From Deltaproteobacteria bacterium (GTDB lineage: Bacteria; Desulfobacterota; Desulfarculia; Adiutricales; Adiutricaceae), in the NCBI GenBank assembly GCA_031265205.1, contig JAISCZ010000091.1:1-64000 (forward strand): a DNA stretch of 64,000 bases, written 5' to 3'. The notes below the pieces were generated by a model. It saw only the letters and a program-made list of their open reading frames with translations, did not search any database and was not told where the DNA came from. Both the position numbers and the translations under genes were made by a program. Of this stretch, positions 27,500 to 37,200 are shown piece by piece; the first letter of the stretch is position 1, and the number at the start of each line of letters is the position of its first letter.

Positions 27500-29260
27500 A
27501 TGGCTCTTATCATCAATCACAACATGCCGGCGATGAAAGCCGCGCGGTTTTTGGGAACCTCTTACGATAAGCTCTCCAAAAGCATCGATAGGCTTTCCTC
27601 TGGCCTGCGGATCAACAGCGCCGCCGACGACGCGGCGGGTCTGGCCATCAGGGAGATGATGCGGGCGGATATCGCGACCACCGCCCAAGGCATCCGCAAC
27701 GCCTCCGACGCCATTAGCCTCATCCAGACGGCCGACGGAGCTTTGGCCGTTATCGATGAAAAGCTCTCGCGGATGAAGGAGTTGGCCGAACAGGCGGCCA
27801 CCGGCACTTATACCACGGTGCAGCGCCAAATTATCAATTCCGAGTACCAGGCCATGGCCGCGGAAATCGATCGCATCGCCGCCGCGACCAACTTTAACGG
27901 CATAAGGCTTTTGGACGGATCCACCAACGCTTTAAATAACGGTCAGGGAATCAGGATTCATTTCGGGGTCGGCAATAACGCCGCCGAGGATTATTATTAT
28001 ATCCATCTTGATAATACCATGGCCACGAATCCAAATGGCTTAAGAGTTGGCGGAGACGGCCAAAACGATATCTGGAGCGCGGGACCGTACGGAGACGAGC
28101 CTGGCGGTTGCTGCGGCGGCTCCATTACCAGCCTTAGCTCCGCCGCTCTTGCCACCGGCTCCCCCGAAGCTGGGTTCATGTATGGCTATAATTATGACGA
28201 CAACAGCTTAACTGACGGGGATTTGTTCAACAGCAGATATCTCGCCGGTAAATATGGAGCGGCGAGAGGGGCGGTCACCGCGACGTATCAGCAGATAATT
28301 GATAACGTCAACCAGGGTACTCAGAGCAGAGTAGTCGTGGATGTTGCCGGCGCCGTGACCGCTGGGGCATTGGTCGCGGTTTGTTTGGGCGAAGACGAGG
28401 TTTACCGTTTTGGGGCGGCCGCGGCTGGCGTATACCCTAACCTGGCCAGTAAAAGAGTTAACACGCAAGTTGACGCCGCCAATAACGCCACGGCCTTGGC
28501 GTGCGCTATTAATTCAGTGACTTCTTCCAATTATTGGGCGTTTGTTTCAGGGGGAACCCGAGTCGTTATTTTTCGAAAGGACGGAGGGGACAACAATACC
28601 GTAATGGTCGAGGAATTTTCCAATAGCGCCACGGAAGCCGCGAAAGTTACCTACGTTAACGCCAGCACTGGAATTATGAGCCAATCGGCGAATACGTTCA
28701 GTCTGGGAGGAGAGAATTGGGGAATTATGGAAGCCAACTCGCTCAGGGGCGGCGGATATGGATTGGCGCTTATTGGAAGGGATATTGGCGCGAGTCGCGA
28801 TTTGGCGATAGCGGGCGGCTCTGAAGCTTATGATGCCGCTTGGTCAGCCAAATTAAACGCGGCGGGTATCACCACTGGAACAATGTTCGCCACGGGAATG
28901 CGGCGAACCGCCTTCGTGGAGGTCCAGAACGCTAATAACGGCGATTGGGATGGCGCGGAGATAAGAACCCAGGAAGCGGCGCAGCGTTCCCTGGTCGCCC
29001 TGAACGCCGCCATCGAGAGGAAAGACGTTATCAGGGCTAACTTGGGCGCCACGCAGAACCGCTTGGAGGGGACAATAACTAACTTGACCATCCAGGTGGA
29101 GAACCTTCAGGCAGCGGAAAGTCGAATATCTGACGTTGACGTGGCGTCCGAGATGACCGAGTTTACCAAGAACAATATCTTGGCCCAAGCCGCTACCTCG
29201 ATGCTCGCTCAGGCGAATAGCCTTGGCGGGCTGGCCTTAACCCTTATCAGGGGGGTCTGA
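27500..29260 (+). CDS. fliC: Flagellin, copy 2
   Basis: A flagellin of about 586 residues, nearly identical to copy 1 over the first 200 and last 120 residues but clearly diverged in the middle (for example VDVAGAVTAGALVAVCLGED). It keeps the GGCCGG pair and the cysteine of VAVCLGEDEVYRF, and adds one in ALACAINSVT. The start is the ATG at 27500, with GGAGG 5 nt upstream; the frame is open to a TTG at 27452, but that part is unrelated to flagellin. Identical ends with a diverged middle suggest gene conversion between copies or selection for surface variation. The promoter and terminator are its own. Confidence 0.95.
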   Translation: MALIINHNMPAMKAARFLGTSYDKLSKSIDRLSSGLRINSAADDAAGLAIREMMRADIATTAQGIRNASDAISLIQTADGALAVIDEKLSRMKELAEQAATGTYTTVQRQIINSEYQAMAAEIDRIAAATNFNGIRLLDGSTNALNNGQGIRIHFGVGNNAAEDYYYIHLDNTMATNPNGLRVGGDGQNDIWSAGPYGDEPGGCCGGSITSLSSAALATGSPEAGFMYGYNYDDNSLTDGDLFNSRYLAGKYGAARGAVTATYQQIIDNVNQGTQSRVVVDVAGAVTAGALVAVCLGEDEVYRFGAAAAGVYPNLASKRVNTQVDAANNATALACAINSVTSSNYWAFVSGGTRVVIFRKDGGDNNTVMVEEFSNSATEAAKVTYVNASTGIMSQSANTFSLGGENWGIMEANSLRGGGYGLALIGRDIGASRDLAIAGGSEAYDAAWSAKLNAAGITTGTMFATGMRRTAFVEVQNANNGDWDGAEIRTQEAAQRSLVALNAAIERKDVIRANLGATQNRLEGTITNLTIQVENLQAAESRISDVDVASEMTEFTKNNILAQAATSMLAQANSLGGLALTLIRGV

Positions 29261-29281
29261 TTTTTAGAATTCCTTTTTGGG

Positions 29282-29317
29282 AAATGAAAATAGCGCCGCG
29301 AGGCGCTATTTTCATTT
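29282..29317 (+). terminator. Hairpin terminator after flagellin 2
   Basis: The same 16-bp stem and GCGA loop as after flagellin 1 (AAATGAAAATAGCGCC and its complement), 21 nt after the stop. Confidence 0.85.
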
Positions 29318-29835
29318 GAGGCCAGGGGGAGCGCGCCAGAGCGGCGGATCGTTTTGACGCCGCTGGAGACCGCCGATTTCGCGCTTCGCGATGAATCCAT
29401 TCGCGGAGGAGGATGGGGACTGGCGGGGACTGGCGGGGCTTGCCGGGGATGGCAAGGGAGGCGGCGCGTCCGTTCGGCAAAGGGCTGGACGGGGCTAACG
29501 GTAAGGGCGGTGGCGCGTTAGCGTTCACGGCGTGGTATGGCCAAGGCCATAGCGTCTGGGAAGGCCGCTCCCCTTTTTGGTCTTGCCGCGCCTCTTTTAG
29601 AGCGAGTCTCGCCTCTTTGTGAGCAGGCCGAGCCCTTTTGAGAGCGGAAATATCCCTTCCCGCCAACTGATAGGCTGGTAGAGGGGAAGAGATTTTGAGG
29701 GAACGCGCGCTATCCCCCCCCCCTCGCGAGGGTGGTCCCGCGCTTTTTTTTGCTAGAGCCAGGCTGGGAATCTTGGCTTTTAAGGGAGGTTTTCGCGAAG
29801 GAATTTAAGAAGATAAAAATAATTTACTTGAGATT
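29318..29835. other. Spacer between flagellin 2 and 3
   Basis: About 520 bp with no recognisable gene in any frame. Its last part leads into the third sigma-28 promoter. Confidence 0.5.
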
Positions 29836-29839
29836 TACG

Positions 29840-29867
29840 TAAAGTAATGGAGCCAAGTCGCCGATAA
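29840..29867 (+). promoter_or_regulatory. Sigma-28 (FliA) promoter of flagellin 3
   Basis: TAAA at 29840 and an exact GCCGATAA at 29860-29867 with a 16-nt spacer. Confidence 0.88.
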
Positions 29868-29870
29868 GAA

Positions 29871-29891
29871 AGTTGAAGGAATGGTTCAGCT
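29871..29891 (+). promoter_or_regulatory. Conserved dyad after flagellin 3 promoter
   Basis: AGTTGAA and TTCAGCT pair over 7 bp with one G-T pair; same position and loop length as in the other two copies. Confidence 0.6.
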
Positions 29892-29978
29892 TCGCCTGAC
29901 AAACCCCTTCGCCTATATCTTCAGTCGGTTCTCAGTTTAGGGCTGGCGCGGAAAAGCCACGCGAGCGGGGAGGACGTT

Positions 29979-31757
29979 ATGGCTCTCATGATAAATCACA
30001 ATTTACCGGCTATGAAGGCGGCGCGATTTTTGGCCGGTTCCTACGATAAGCTTTCCAAAAGCATTGAAAGGCTCTCCTCGGGCCTTAGGATCAATACCGC
30101 CGGCGACGACGCGGCGGGGCTCGCCGTCAGGGAAATGGCGCGGGCGGATATCGCGACCGCCGCGCAGGGCGTTCGCAACGCCGCGGACGCCATCAGTCTC
30201 ATTCAGACGGCTGATGGCGCCCTCGCGGTTATCGACGCGAAACTCATCCGCATGAAAGAATTGGCCGAGCAGGCCGCCACCGGAACCTACACCGCCACGC
30301 AGCGCGAAATTATCAATTCCGAGTACCAGGCCATGGCTTCGGAAATCGACAGAATCGCGGCCTCGGCCACTTTTAACGGCGTAAAACTCTTGGATGGCTC
30401 AATCAATACCCTGAATTCCGGGCAAGGAATCAGAATCCATTTCGGGAACGGCGACAGCGCCGCCGAGGATTATTATTACATTAAAACGGATAATACCATG
30501 GCGACGAACCCAAACGGGCTAAGGGTGGGAGGCGACGGGAAAAACGACATCTGGAGCGCGGGACCGTATCTGGACGCGCTCGGAGGTTGCTGCGGGGGCG
30601 CTATCGAAAGCCTCGGCGCCACCGCGGCGCCTAACGCCACTGCCGGGTTTATGTACGGATACAATTACGACGACGACAGTTTAAATGACTCTCAGTTGTT
30701 TAACAGCAAATATTTGGCCGGTAAATATGGAGCGGCCGCGGGGGAAGGCGCGGCGACTTATCAGCAGATAATCGATAACGTCAATTTGGGGACTCAGAGC
30801 AGGGTAATAGTGGATTTTGAGGATAACGTTAACTTAAGCGGAACATCGGGTTTTGTGGCTATCTGTTTGGATAGCGACGAAGTCTTCTATTTTGGCTCCT
30901 CGGCCAACGCGACTCCTACAATGCCAAGCTTTAGCTCTAAAAGGGTCAGGGTTAAGGTGGCCGACGCCGGATCCGCTGGAGCTTTGGCCACCGCGATTAA
31001 CGGCGCTCTTTCCTCAAATTATTGGGCGTACGCCTCCGGTGGCGATCGCGTCGTTATTTTTAGGAAAGACGGGGGAAATAACAACGGTTTAGTGATTGAG
31101 GAAATTTACAAGGGCATGAGCCTCACGCAGGCCAACTATCTGACCTATGTCAACGCAGTCACTGGGAAAAGCGGCCAATCGGCTAACTCTTTCAGTTTAG
31201 GCGGGGAAAAGTGGGGAAAATTGGCGGCCGCCCAACAGCGTGGCGGCGGCTACTCGGTGGCGCTTTTGGGGCGGGACATTGGCGACAAGCGCGATTTAGC
31301 CATCGCGGGGGGAACGGAGAGCTACGACGACGATTGGAGCGACAAGCTCTCCGCCGCTGGGCTGGCCACCGTGGCCGCGAGGCTCGCGCCAAATTTGCGG
31401 CGCTCCTCTTTTACGGAGGTCCAGAACGCCAAGGACGGGGATTGGGACGGCGCGGAAATCAGGACCCAAGATTCGGCTCGTCGCGCCTTGCTCGCTCTCA
31501 GTAGGGCCATTGAAAGCAAAGACGTTATAAGGGCCGGTTTGGGGGCGACCCAGAATAGGTTGGAGGGGACGATGAGGAGCCTAACCGTCCAAATCGAAAA
31601 CCTCCAGGCCGCGGAAAGCCGCATATCCGACGTTGACGTGGCCTGGGAGATGACCGAGTTCACCAAGAATAATATCTTGGCCCAAGCGGCCACCTCCATG
31701 CTCGCCCAAGCGAACAGCCTCGGCGGTTTAGCCTTAACCCTGATTAAAGGGACGTAG
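29979..31757 (+). CDS. fliC: Flagellin, copy 3
   Basis: A 592-residue flagellin, the most diverged of the three (MALMINHNLPAMKAARFLAG, KLIRMKELAEQAATGTYTAT), with the same architecture and the C-terminus LAQANSLGGLALTLIKGT. The central vicinal cysteines (LGGCCGG) and the cysteine of VAICLDSDEVFYFG are conserved. GGGGAGG lies just before the ATG. Divergence across its whole length suggests an older duplicate, and conserved termini show it can still assemble. Its own FliA promoter and a related hairpin frame it, so the ratio of the three flagellins can be set gene by gene. Confidence 0.95.
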   Translation: MALMINHNLPAMKAARFLAGSYDKLSKSIERLSSGLRINTAGDDAAGLAVREMARADIATAAQGVRNAADAISLIQTADGALAVIDAKLIRMKELAEQAATGTYTATQREIINSEYQAMASEIDRIAASATFNGVKLLDGSINTLNSGQGIRIHFGNGDSAAEDYYYIKTDNTMATNPNGLRVGGDGKNDIWSAGPYLDALGGCCGGAIESLGATAAPNATAGFMYGYNYDDDSLNDSQLFNSKYLAGKYGAAAGEGAATYQQIIDNVNLGTQSRVIVDFEDNVNLSGTSGFVAICLDSDEVFYFGSSANATPTMPSFSSKRVRVKVADAGSAGALATAINGALSSNYWAYASGGDRVVIFRKDGGNNNGLVIEEIYKGMSLTQANYLTYVNAVTGKSGQSANSFSLGGEKWGKLAAAQQRGGGYSVALLGRDIGDKRDLAIAGGTESYDDDWSDKLSAAGLATVAARLAPNLRRSSFTEVQNAKDGDWDGAEIRTQDSARRALLALSRAIESKDVIRAGLGATQNRLEGTMRSLTVQIENLQAAESRISDVDVAWEMTEFTKNNILAQAATSMLAQANSLGGLALTLIKGT

Positions 31758-31787
31758 GCTTTCCGGGGAGAGGCGCGCGCGAAGATA

Positions 31788-31817
31788 CGAAAATGGCGCC
31801 GCGCGGCGCCATTTTCG
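31788..31817 (+). terminator. Hairpin terminator after flagellin 3
   Basis: A 13-bp perfect stem (CGAAAATGGCGCC, loop GCGC, complement) 30 nt after the stop. The stem differs from the other two flagellin hairpins by compensated changes. It may also stop transcription of the convergent dotL gene, which ends at 31899. Confidence 0.8.
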
Positions 31818-31898
31818 CTTGATGGGGCGTTTGGAGGCGAATTTCGCCTCCTTGAGGCTTGACGGCTTTACGGCGCGGCACGGGGGGAGGCGGCCCTC

Positions 31899-33725
31899 TC
31901 ACAAGGTCACGGTCGCGCGTCCTTGGGCGCCGCGCTCCCGGAGTTTCTTTTGGAAGTCGCGCGTGGGTTCCATGGAAAGGAGCCGGGGAACCCGCATGAC
32001 CGCGCCTTTGACGCTGGGCCCCGCGTGAAAAAGGCGCGCCCGCGCCAGACGGCCTCCCAAGAGGCAGTGGGCCTCGCCCTCGGTCTGCTCCATCAGATCG
32101 CGCAGGTCCACGATGGGGCGATTTATGGGGCGCGCCGCGAAATTGTCCGTCCATTTGCCTTCCAGCCCCAGTCCGTCGCCTTTTAAGGCGAAGCCCGTGG
32201 TCTCCAGCGCCGTCTCTTCCCCGGAAAGGCCCTTTAAAAGCCGCCAGGTCTTTTCCGACTCGGCGAGCTTCATAAAGATTTTAAGGTTGGTGTTGGCGAC
32301 AATCTGCTGGGCCCCCTTGGGATCGGCCTCGACGAGGCCGGCGTAATCCTGGCTGGCCACCACGGTGGCCATGCCCAGGCCTCTACCTTGGGTGAGGAGG
32401 ATCTCAAAGCCCGGGGTCACGATGGCCGCGTACTCGTCGACGACGCTTAAAAATGGTCCCGTCCCCTGAAAATGGATGGGAAGGGATCCTAAAACGTCCT
32501 TTTCCTCGCCCTCGATGTTGAGGCCCAAGCCCACCGCGGCGGCGGCCCGGATGGAGGAAAGGGTGATTTTCCCTAAGCTCGCGAGTTCCATGGGGCTTTT
32601 TTCCATGGAGGGGAGGAGGGTTAAGAGGATCCTCCGGTTGAGAACCACGTCCTGGAAATCCACCTCCCCGCCCTCGACCCCATAGATATGCTCATAGACG
32701 TCAGTGAGGCTGGATAGGGCTTTCCCGAAATAGCTCTGGGCGTAGCCGTATTGCTCGTAGAAAGAGGGCATCTGCTTGCCTTCCGGAGGGTTTTTGACGT
32801 AATTGCAGTTGAGTAGGGCCGCTTCCAGGGAATCGCGGGCCATCTCGGAAATATGGGGGTGGCTTAAGAGCTTGACGCATTTGTCGGCGTTGAGACACTC
32901 CCGGATCTTTTTGGCCGAAAGGGTCAGGATCCCCTGGTCCCGCAGCTCCGTGAGGACGTACATGAGCCCCGAAATGAGGGCCATGGCCTTGTCGGCGAAA
33001 ATGGAATTGCTCCCCTGTTTGCCGGGAGGCGTCAGGGAGCTTAAAAGCTGGGCCAAGCTGTCCGCCCCGCCCAAAGAGAAGGGATTGTTGGTGTTGGTGA
33101 GGCGTTTGGTGGGGTCGGTGGGCGGGTTGCTGGCGTAGTTTAAGACGCGGAAATCGTCCTCGCGCCCCAGGGAGCGGGCCATCTGCCAAATTTCCATATT
33201 GAGCTGGGCCTCGGCCTTGGGGTCGATATAGAAAAGCCCCGAGCCCGTGGCCAGGCTGTTGAAGGCCAAAGAAGCCAAGGCGGCGGTCTTGCCTGAGCCC
33301 GTGGTGCCCAAAAGGAGGGCGTGGGTGAGGATATCCCTCTTGTCCAACCATAGCTCTTGGCCGCTGGAGGCCTCGTTGCCCAAAAAGAAAACGCCCCCCG
33401 CGGGGCGGAAATGGAGATGCCCTGGTCCCGGGGAATTGGGGTCAAGTTTGCCCGCGGATTGGGGAAGGCGAAAGGGGAGCCCCGTGTTGGCCGTTAAAAG
33501 GGCGAAGGCCAAAACAACGGCCGCCGACAGCGCGAAGGCCACAAAGGCCAAGGACGGAGCCAAGAAGCCCGCGAGAGCGAAAAAGGCCAGCAAAAAAAGA
33601 ACGTTGCCCTTGACGGCCAAAAAGCGGAGGAGCTTTTCGGGTCCCGCGCTGGCGTCCCTTAAAAGCTTGCGGCGCTCGTAACTTTCTCCGGGCTGAAGGC
33701 CCTTAAGCTTGGGAAAAGGGGACAT
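31899..33725 (-). CDS. dotL: Type IVB coupling ATPase DotL/TrbC-like
   Basis: This 608-residue type IV coupling protein is the inner-membrane ATPase that brings substrate to a Dot/Icm or IncI-type conjugation machine. Two hydrophobic segments near 38-85 anchor it. Walker A is ALLLGTTGSGKTAALA (about 134-149), followed by FYIDPKAEAQLNMEIWQMAR; Walker B is FLSVVDEYAAIV (about 397-408); a later ASQD is the conserved glutamine-type motif. Legionella DotL is about 780 residues with a long C-terminal tail that binds IcmS-IcmW and LvgA. That tail is absent here, so the protein resembles conjugative TrbC more. It is the last gene of the secretion locus in transcription order and ends about 80 bp from the flagellin 3 hairpin. 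Confidence 0.88.
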   Translation of the reverse strand: MSPFPKLKGLQPGESYERRKLLRDASAGPEKLLRFLAVKGNVLFLLAFFALAGFLAPSLAFVAFALSAAVVLAFALLTANTGLPFRLPQSAGKLDPNSPGPGHLHFRPAGGVFFLGNEASSGQELWLDKRDILTHALLLGTTGSGKTAALASLAFNSLATGSGLFYIDPKAEAQLNMEIWQMARSLGREDDFRVLNYASNPPTDPTKRLTNTNNPFSLGGADSLAQLLSSLTPPGKQGSNSIFADKAMALISGLMYVLTELRDQGILTLSAKKIRECLNADKCVKLLSHPHISEMARDSLEAALLNCNYVKNPPEGKQMPSFYEQYGYAQSYFGKALSSLTDVYEHIYGVEGGEVDFQDVVLNRRILLTLLPSMEKSPMELASLGKITLSSIRAAAAVGLGLNIEGEEKDVLGSLPIHFQGTGPFLSVVDEYAAIVTPGFEILLTQGRGLGMATVVASQDYAGLVEADPKGAQQIVANTNLKIFMKLAESEKTWRLLKGLSGEETALETTGFALKGDGLGLEGKWTDNFAARPINRPIVDLRDLMEQTEGEAHCLLGGRLARARLFHAGPSVKGAVMRVPRLLSMEPTRDFQKKLRERGAQGRATVTL

Positions 33726-34221
33726 TTATCGCGCTCGCGCGAGCCGGCGTTGGCCCGCGGGAAAAGGGCCCAAGAAAAGGCCCGGAGGTGATGAGGCGGA
33801 GGCGGAGGAGCCGGAGGAGGCGGAGGCGGAGGAGGAAGCGGAAGACGAAAAGGAGGAAGAGGAAGAGTCGGAAGAGTAAAAGGAAGGCGAAAAGGAAGAT
33901 GAGGAAAAGGAAGACGAGGAAGAGGAAAAGGAAGACGAAAAGGAAGATGAGGAAAAGGAAGATGAGGAAAAAGAAGACGAAAAAGAGGAAGAGGCGGGGA
34001 AAGCGGATATTTTGTTCAAAAAAGCCGCTGGAAAGAGAGGGAGGCCCGGGGGCGTCCGACTCTCTCCGGCGGCGAATTTCTGGAAAAGCGCGCGAATCCA
34101 AGGCGGGGCGCGGCGAGTTTTCCCGGCCCAGGGCTCGTCCTTAGAGTTCGGCTAAAGGCTCACCCCAAGAGCGCGGCTAAGTGCCCAACCTAAGAGTTCG
34201 GCCTATGGCTAACCCCTCGCC
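33726..34221. other. Spacer upstream of dotL, no gene
   Basis: About 500 bp between the adhesin stop and the dotL start. Apart from the purine tract listed separately, only short direct repeats (tagagttcggctaaaggct-like, near 34141-34210) are seen. Confidence 0.55.
33788..33999 (+). repeat. Purine-rich microsatellite upstream of dotL
   Basis: About 210 bp of almost pure A and G, with units such as gaggaaaaggaaga and gacgag. Frames on either strand give only Lys/Arg/Glu- or Ser/Phe/Leu-type low complexity. It lies 60 bp upstream of dotL and could form triplex DNA or slip. Confidence 0.85.
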
Positions 34222-37200
34222 TTACTGGCACTCTTTAAAGCTCTGGGGATAAGGCCCTAAAAGGGGGATATCCGCGTCCCCCAAGAGGGCGTGGTAATAG
34301 GGATCGCTCAAATACCCCGTTTGGTCAGTTCTGTCGAAGAAAATGTTCCCGGCTATGGAACCCCACCCGTCGGAGCCGGAGATTTCCCCTGGGACCGAGA
34401 GCCCAAGGCCGCTTATCTGCAAGGGAGCGTCGCGGAGGAGTTCCCCGAGGTACTTAAAGGTCATCGTGGCCGCGTAATTGACGCAGGGCTTGATGACGAG
34501 GCCGTTGCCGAGCCCTGGGTCGTCCAGGACGGGGGCGGGAATCAGCTCCATCTCCATGGACAGGGCGAAGCCGTGGACCCTCACTTCCAGGTCGAGGGGG
34601 TTGGAGACTAAGGAGCCCACTGAGGCCGTAAGGGTAATGGGTCCCTTGGGAGTTAAGGCTTTGAGGGAATCGGCCGTCACCGCGCCGCCGGAGGCGACGG
34701 TCAAGGCGCCCACTAGCCCCTGAAGGCGCGCGGGGTCATGGGCGAAGGTCGCGGCGAGTCCTTCGGGAAGCGGGTAGCCGTTGTAGCGGAGGGTAAAAAC
34801 CCGCCTCGCGCCGCTTAGAAAATCTAAGTATGGCTCCGTTGTCGCCAAAGAAAGAGAGCCGACGGCGCTTACGGCCAGGGAAACGTCGTTGGCGTCCCGG
34901 CCTCCGACTTGCCCGCCTATGGAAAGAGGCCCCGTGGGCTTTAAGGCGACAAGGCCCGCGACGGCGACTTTTCCGCCCGCGCCCGTGACGGCGTTCGCGG
35001 GAAGGCCCGTAAAGTCGCCTTCCGCCGCCTTAAAAGTGACGCTCACGCCGGCGGGGAGCGCGACCCCTTTATAGGAAAAGGAGAAAACTATCTCCGTGGG
35101 AGTTAAGAACTCCAAGCTGTCCCTGTTCGCTTCAAGGGTAAAGTTCCCGAGAGCCGACGCGGTGAAAGTCACGCCATTGGAATACTCGCCGCCCACCTTG
35201 GCCCGGACGGGAGAAAGACTCCCTCCCTTTAAGGCGGTAAGGCCAGAGGCTTTGATCTTCCCGCCTGGCGCGGATACGGCGCTTTCAGGCAGTCCCGCGA
35301 AATCCCCGTTCGCGGCGTGAAAACTGGTCACGAGGCCCGCCGCCAAGGGCTCGCCGTTGAGTTCCAAGCTGAAGTCCACCTCCTGGGCCGCCAAGTATTC
35401 CAAAGAGAGGGGCGAGGCTTTAAGGCTTAAGGCGTAGAGGAGGGGCACGGTAAATTCTCCCTCTTCCCCCACGGGAGGCGTGGCGACTATCGTGACCTCG
35501 CTCTCGCTGAGATCGCCCGGGAGGAGCTTAATTCGGATATAGCCCTCGCCGTCGGAGACGAAAATCTCGCGGGGCGCGTCTCCCTCCGGGTCCGCCACCG
35601 GGATTCCGGGGCTTTGGGTATTGAAGGCGACGCTGACGTTGGCGGCGGGCAGATCGTTTAAGTCAACGACCCGAAAGACGTGGACGTTTTGGCCCTCAGG
35701 CCCGATATAGATAACCCGGTAGCCCTCTTCCTGGGTGGGTGGGGGAGACGCCGGCTCGGCGGTAAAGGTTAAAGGGAAGCTCTTCTGGGCGTCTCCCGCG
35801 CTTACGGACACGGTTCCCGCCGTCACGCCCGGCGCGGGAACGAAGAGGACGGAGATAAGGCCGTCGCCGTCGGTCGCGAAGACGCTCTGGAGGTGGTTTA
35901 GCTCCGGATGGCGGATCGCGAAGCCGGACGTTTCCGCCCTTAAAAGGACCTTTTCGTCTTTCCAGGGGACGTTAAGGCTGTTCGTCACCCGGAAATAATA
36001 GACATTGCCCTCGCGCCGGGCCAAAGATATCACGTAGAGCTTTTCCGCCCGGTAATCCAAGGGCATGTCATAGCGCCGCTCCACGAAATCAAAGCGGCTC
36101 TCGACTGGCAGCGGCCCCTTGTTTTGGCTTTCCGTCCCCAGGCGGAGCGGATTGAAAAAGACGGCGACCTCCCTTCCTTTCTCAATCTTCCCGATCCTTT
36201 CGGTATACTCGAAAGAGACGGTGGGAGTCGGGGTAAATCTCGCCCCCAGGGCCCAAACGCCGTTGGAGCGCGCGGCGCCCGCTTCGGGCTGGTCGAAAAG
36301 CCCGGCGCCGCCCACGTGGGCGCCCCGGAAGTTTTCGTAGGCCAAGGAAAAAGAGAGTTTGTCGCTCCAGGGCCAATAGCCCCGGGCCCGAAGATCAAAG
36401 CCCCGCGCGGGCCTTTCCAGGGCCCCAGGGTAGTCCCGGGATTCTTTCCAGTGGCTGATGGGGTAATAGAGGTTGGAGGAGAGCCTTAAGAGCTTATAGA
36501 AGAGTTCCAGGCCTCCCCCGAGGCGGGCGTGGCGGCGGATAAGGTCCCAGTCCCCAAAAATATTGAGCCCAAATCCCATTTCCGGCGCGGAGAAGAAGCG
36601 CGTCCCCAAGCCCAGGTGGGCGATAAAGGCGGAGTTCCCGCGATAGCGCGCCCCGGTTTGGACAAAAGCGGTGACCTTTTCGCCGTCGTGGAAGGGATAG
36701 AGAAAATCAGCGGCGGCCGTCAGCGCGAAGTTGGGGCCGACGGCGAGACTGACCCGGGAGTTGCCTTGGGGGGCGAGTTTCGCCGCGATTTGGGCGGATA
36801 TTTTTTGAAGCCCAAGGTTCGCCCCGCGCTGGATAAGGCTCTCCCCGCCGGCGCTGGAAGCGGCGCTTAAAAGCGCGCCAAGCCGCTCCAACTGGTCAGA
36901 GGAAGGATTGGCGGGGGGCGCCATTTCAGGCTCAGGAGAAGGCGCGCGCGGAAAGAGCCTTCCCGCGACCGGCTCTCCCTCGCCTATCTGGGCCTCCAGA
37001 AGCGCCCCTTCGTCCAAGACCGTAAGACCCCGGATTAAAACGGAGCCGGAGGAGTCCGCCGTCCGCCAGTCTTCTCGTAGATTGGGAAGGGAGGGGGACT
37101 TGCGAAAGCGCGCCCGGGTTCCAGCGGGGACGGGCGCTCCGTTCGCGGTGAAAAAGACGCGGGCGTCAAAGGAGCGCTTTTGGGGGTCAAAGTCCCGGGG

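Noticed and set aside
33726-34019. Ser/Phe-rich minus-strand frame before dotL
   Set aside because: It is a translation of the purine tract and its composition alone explains it.
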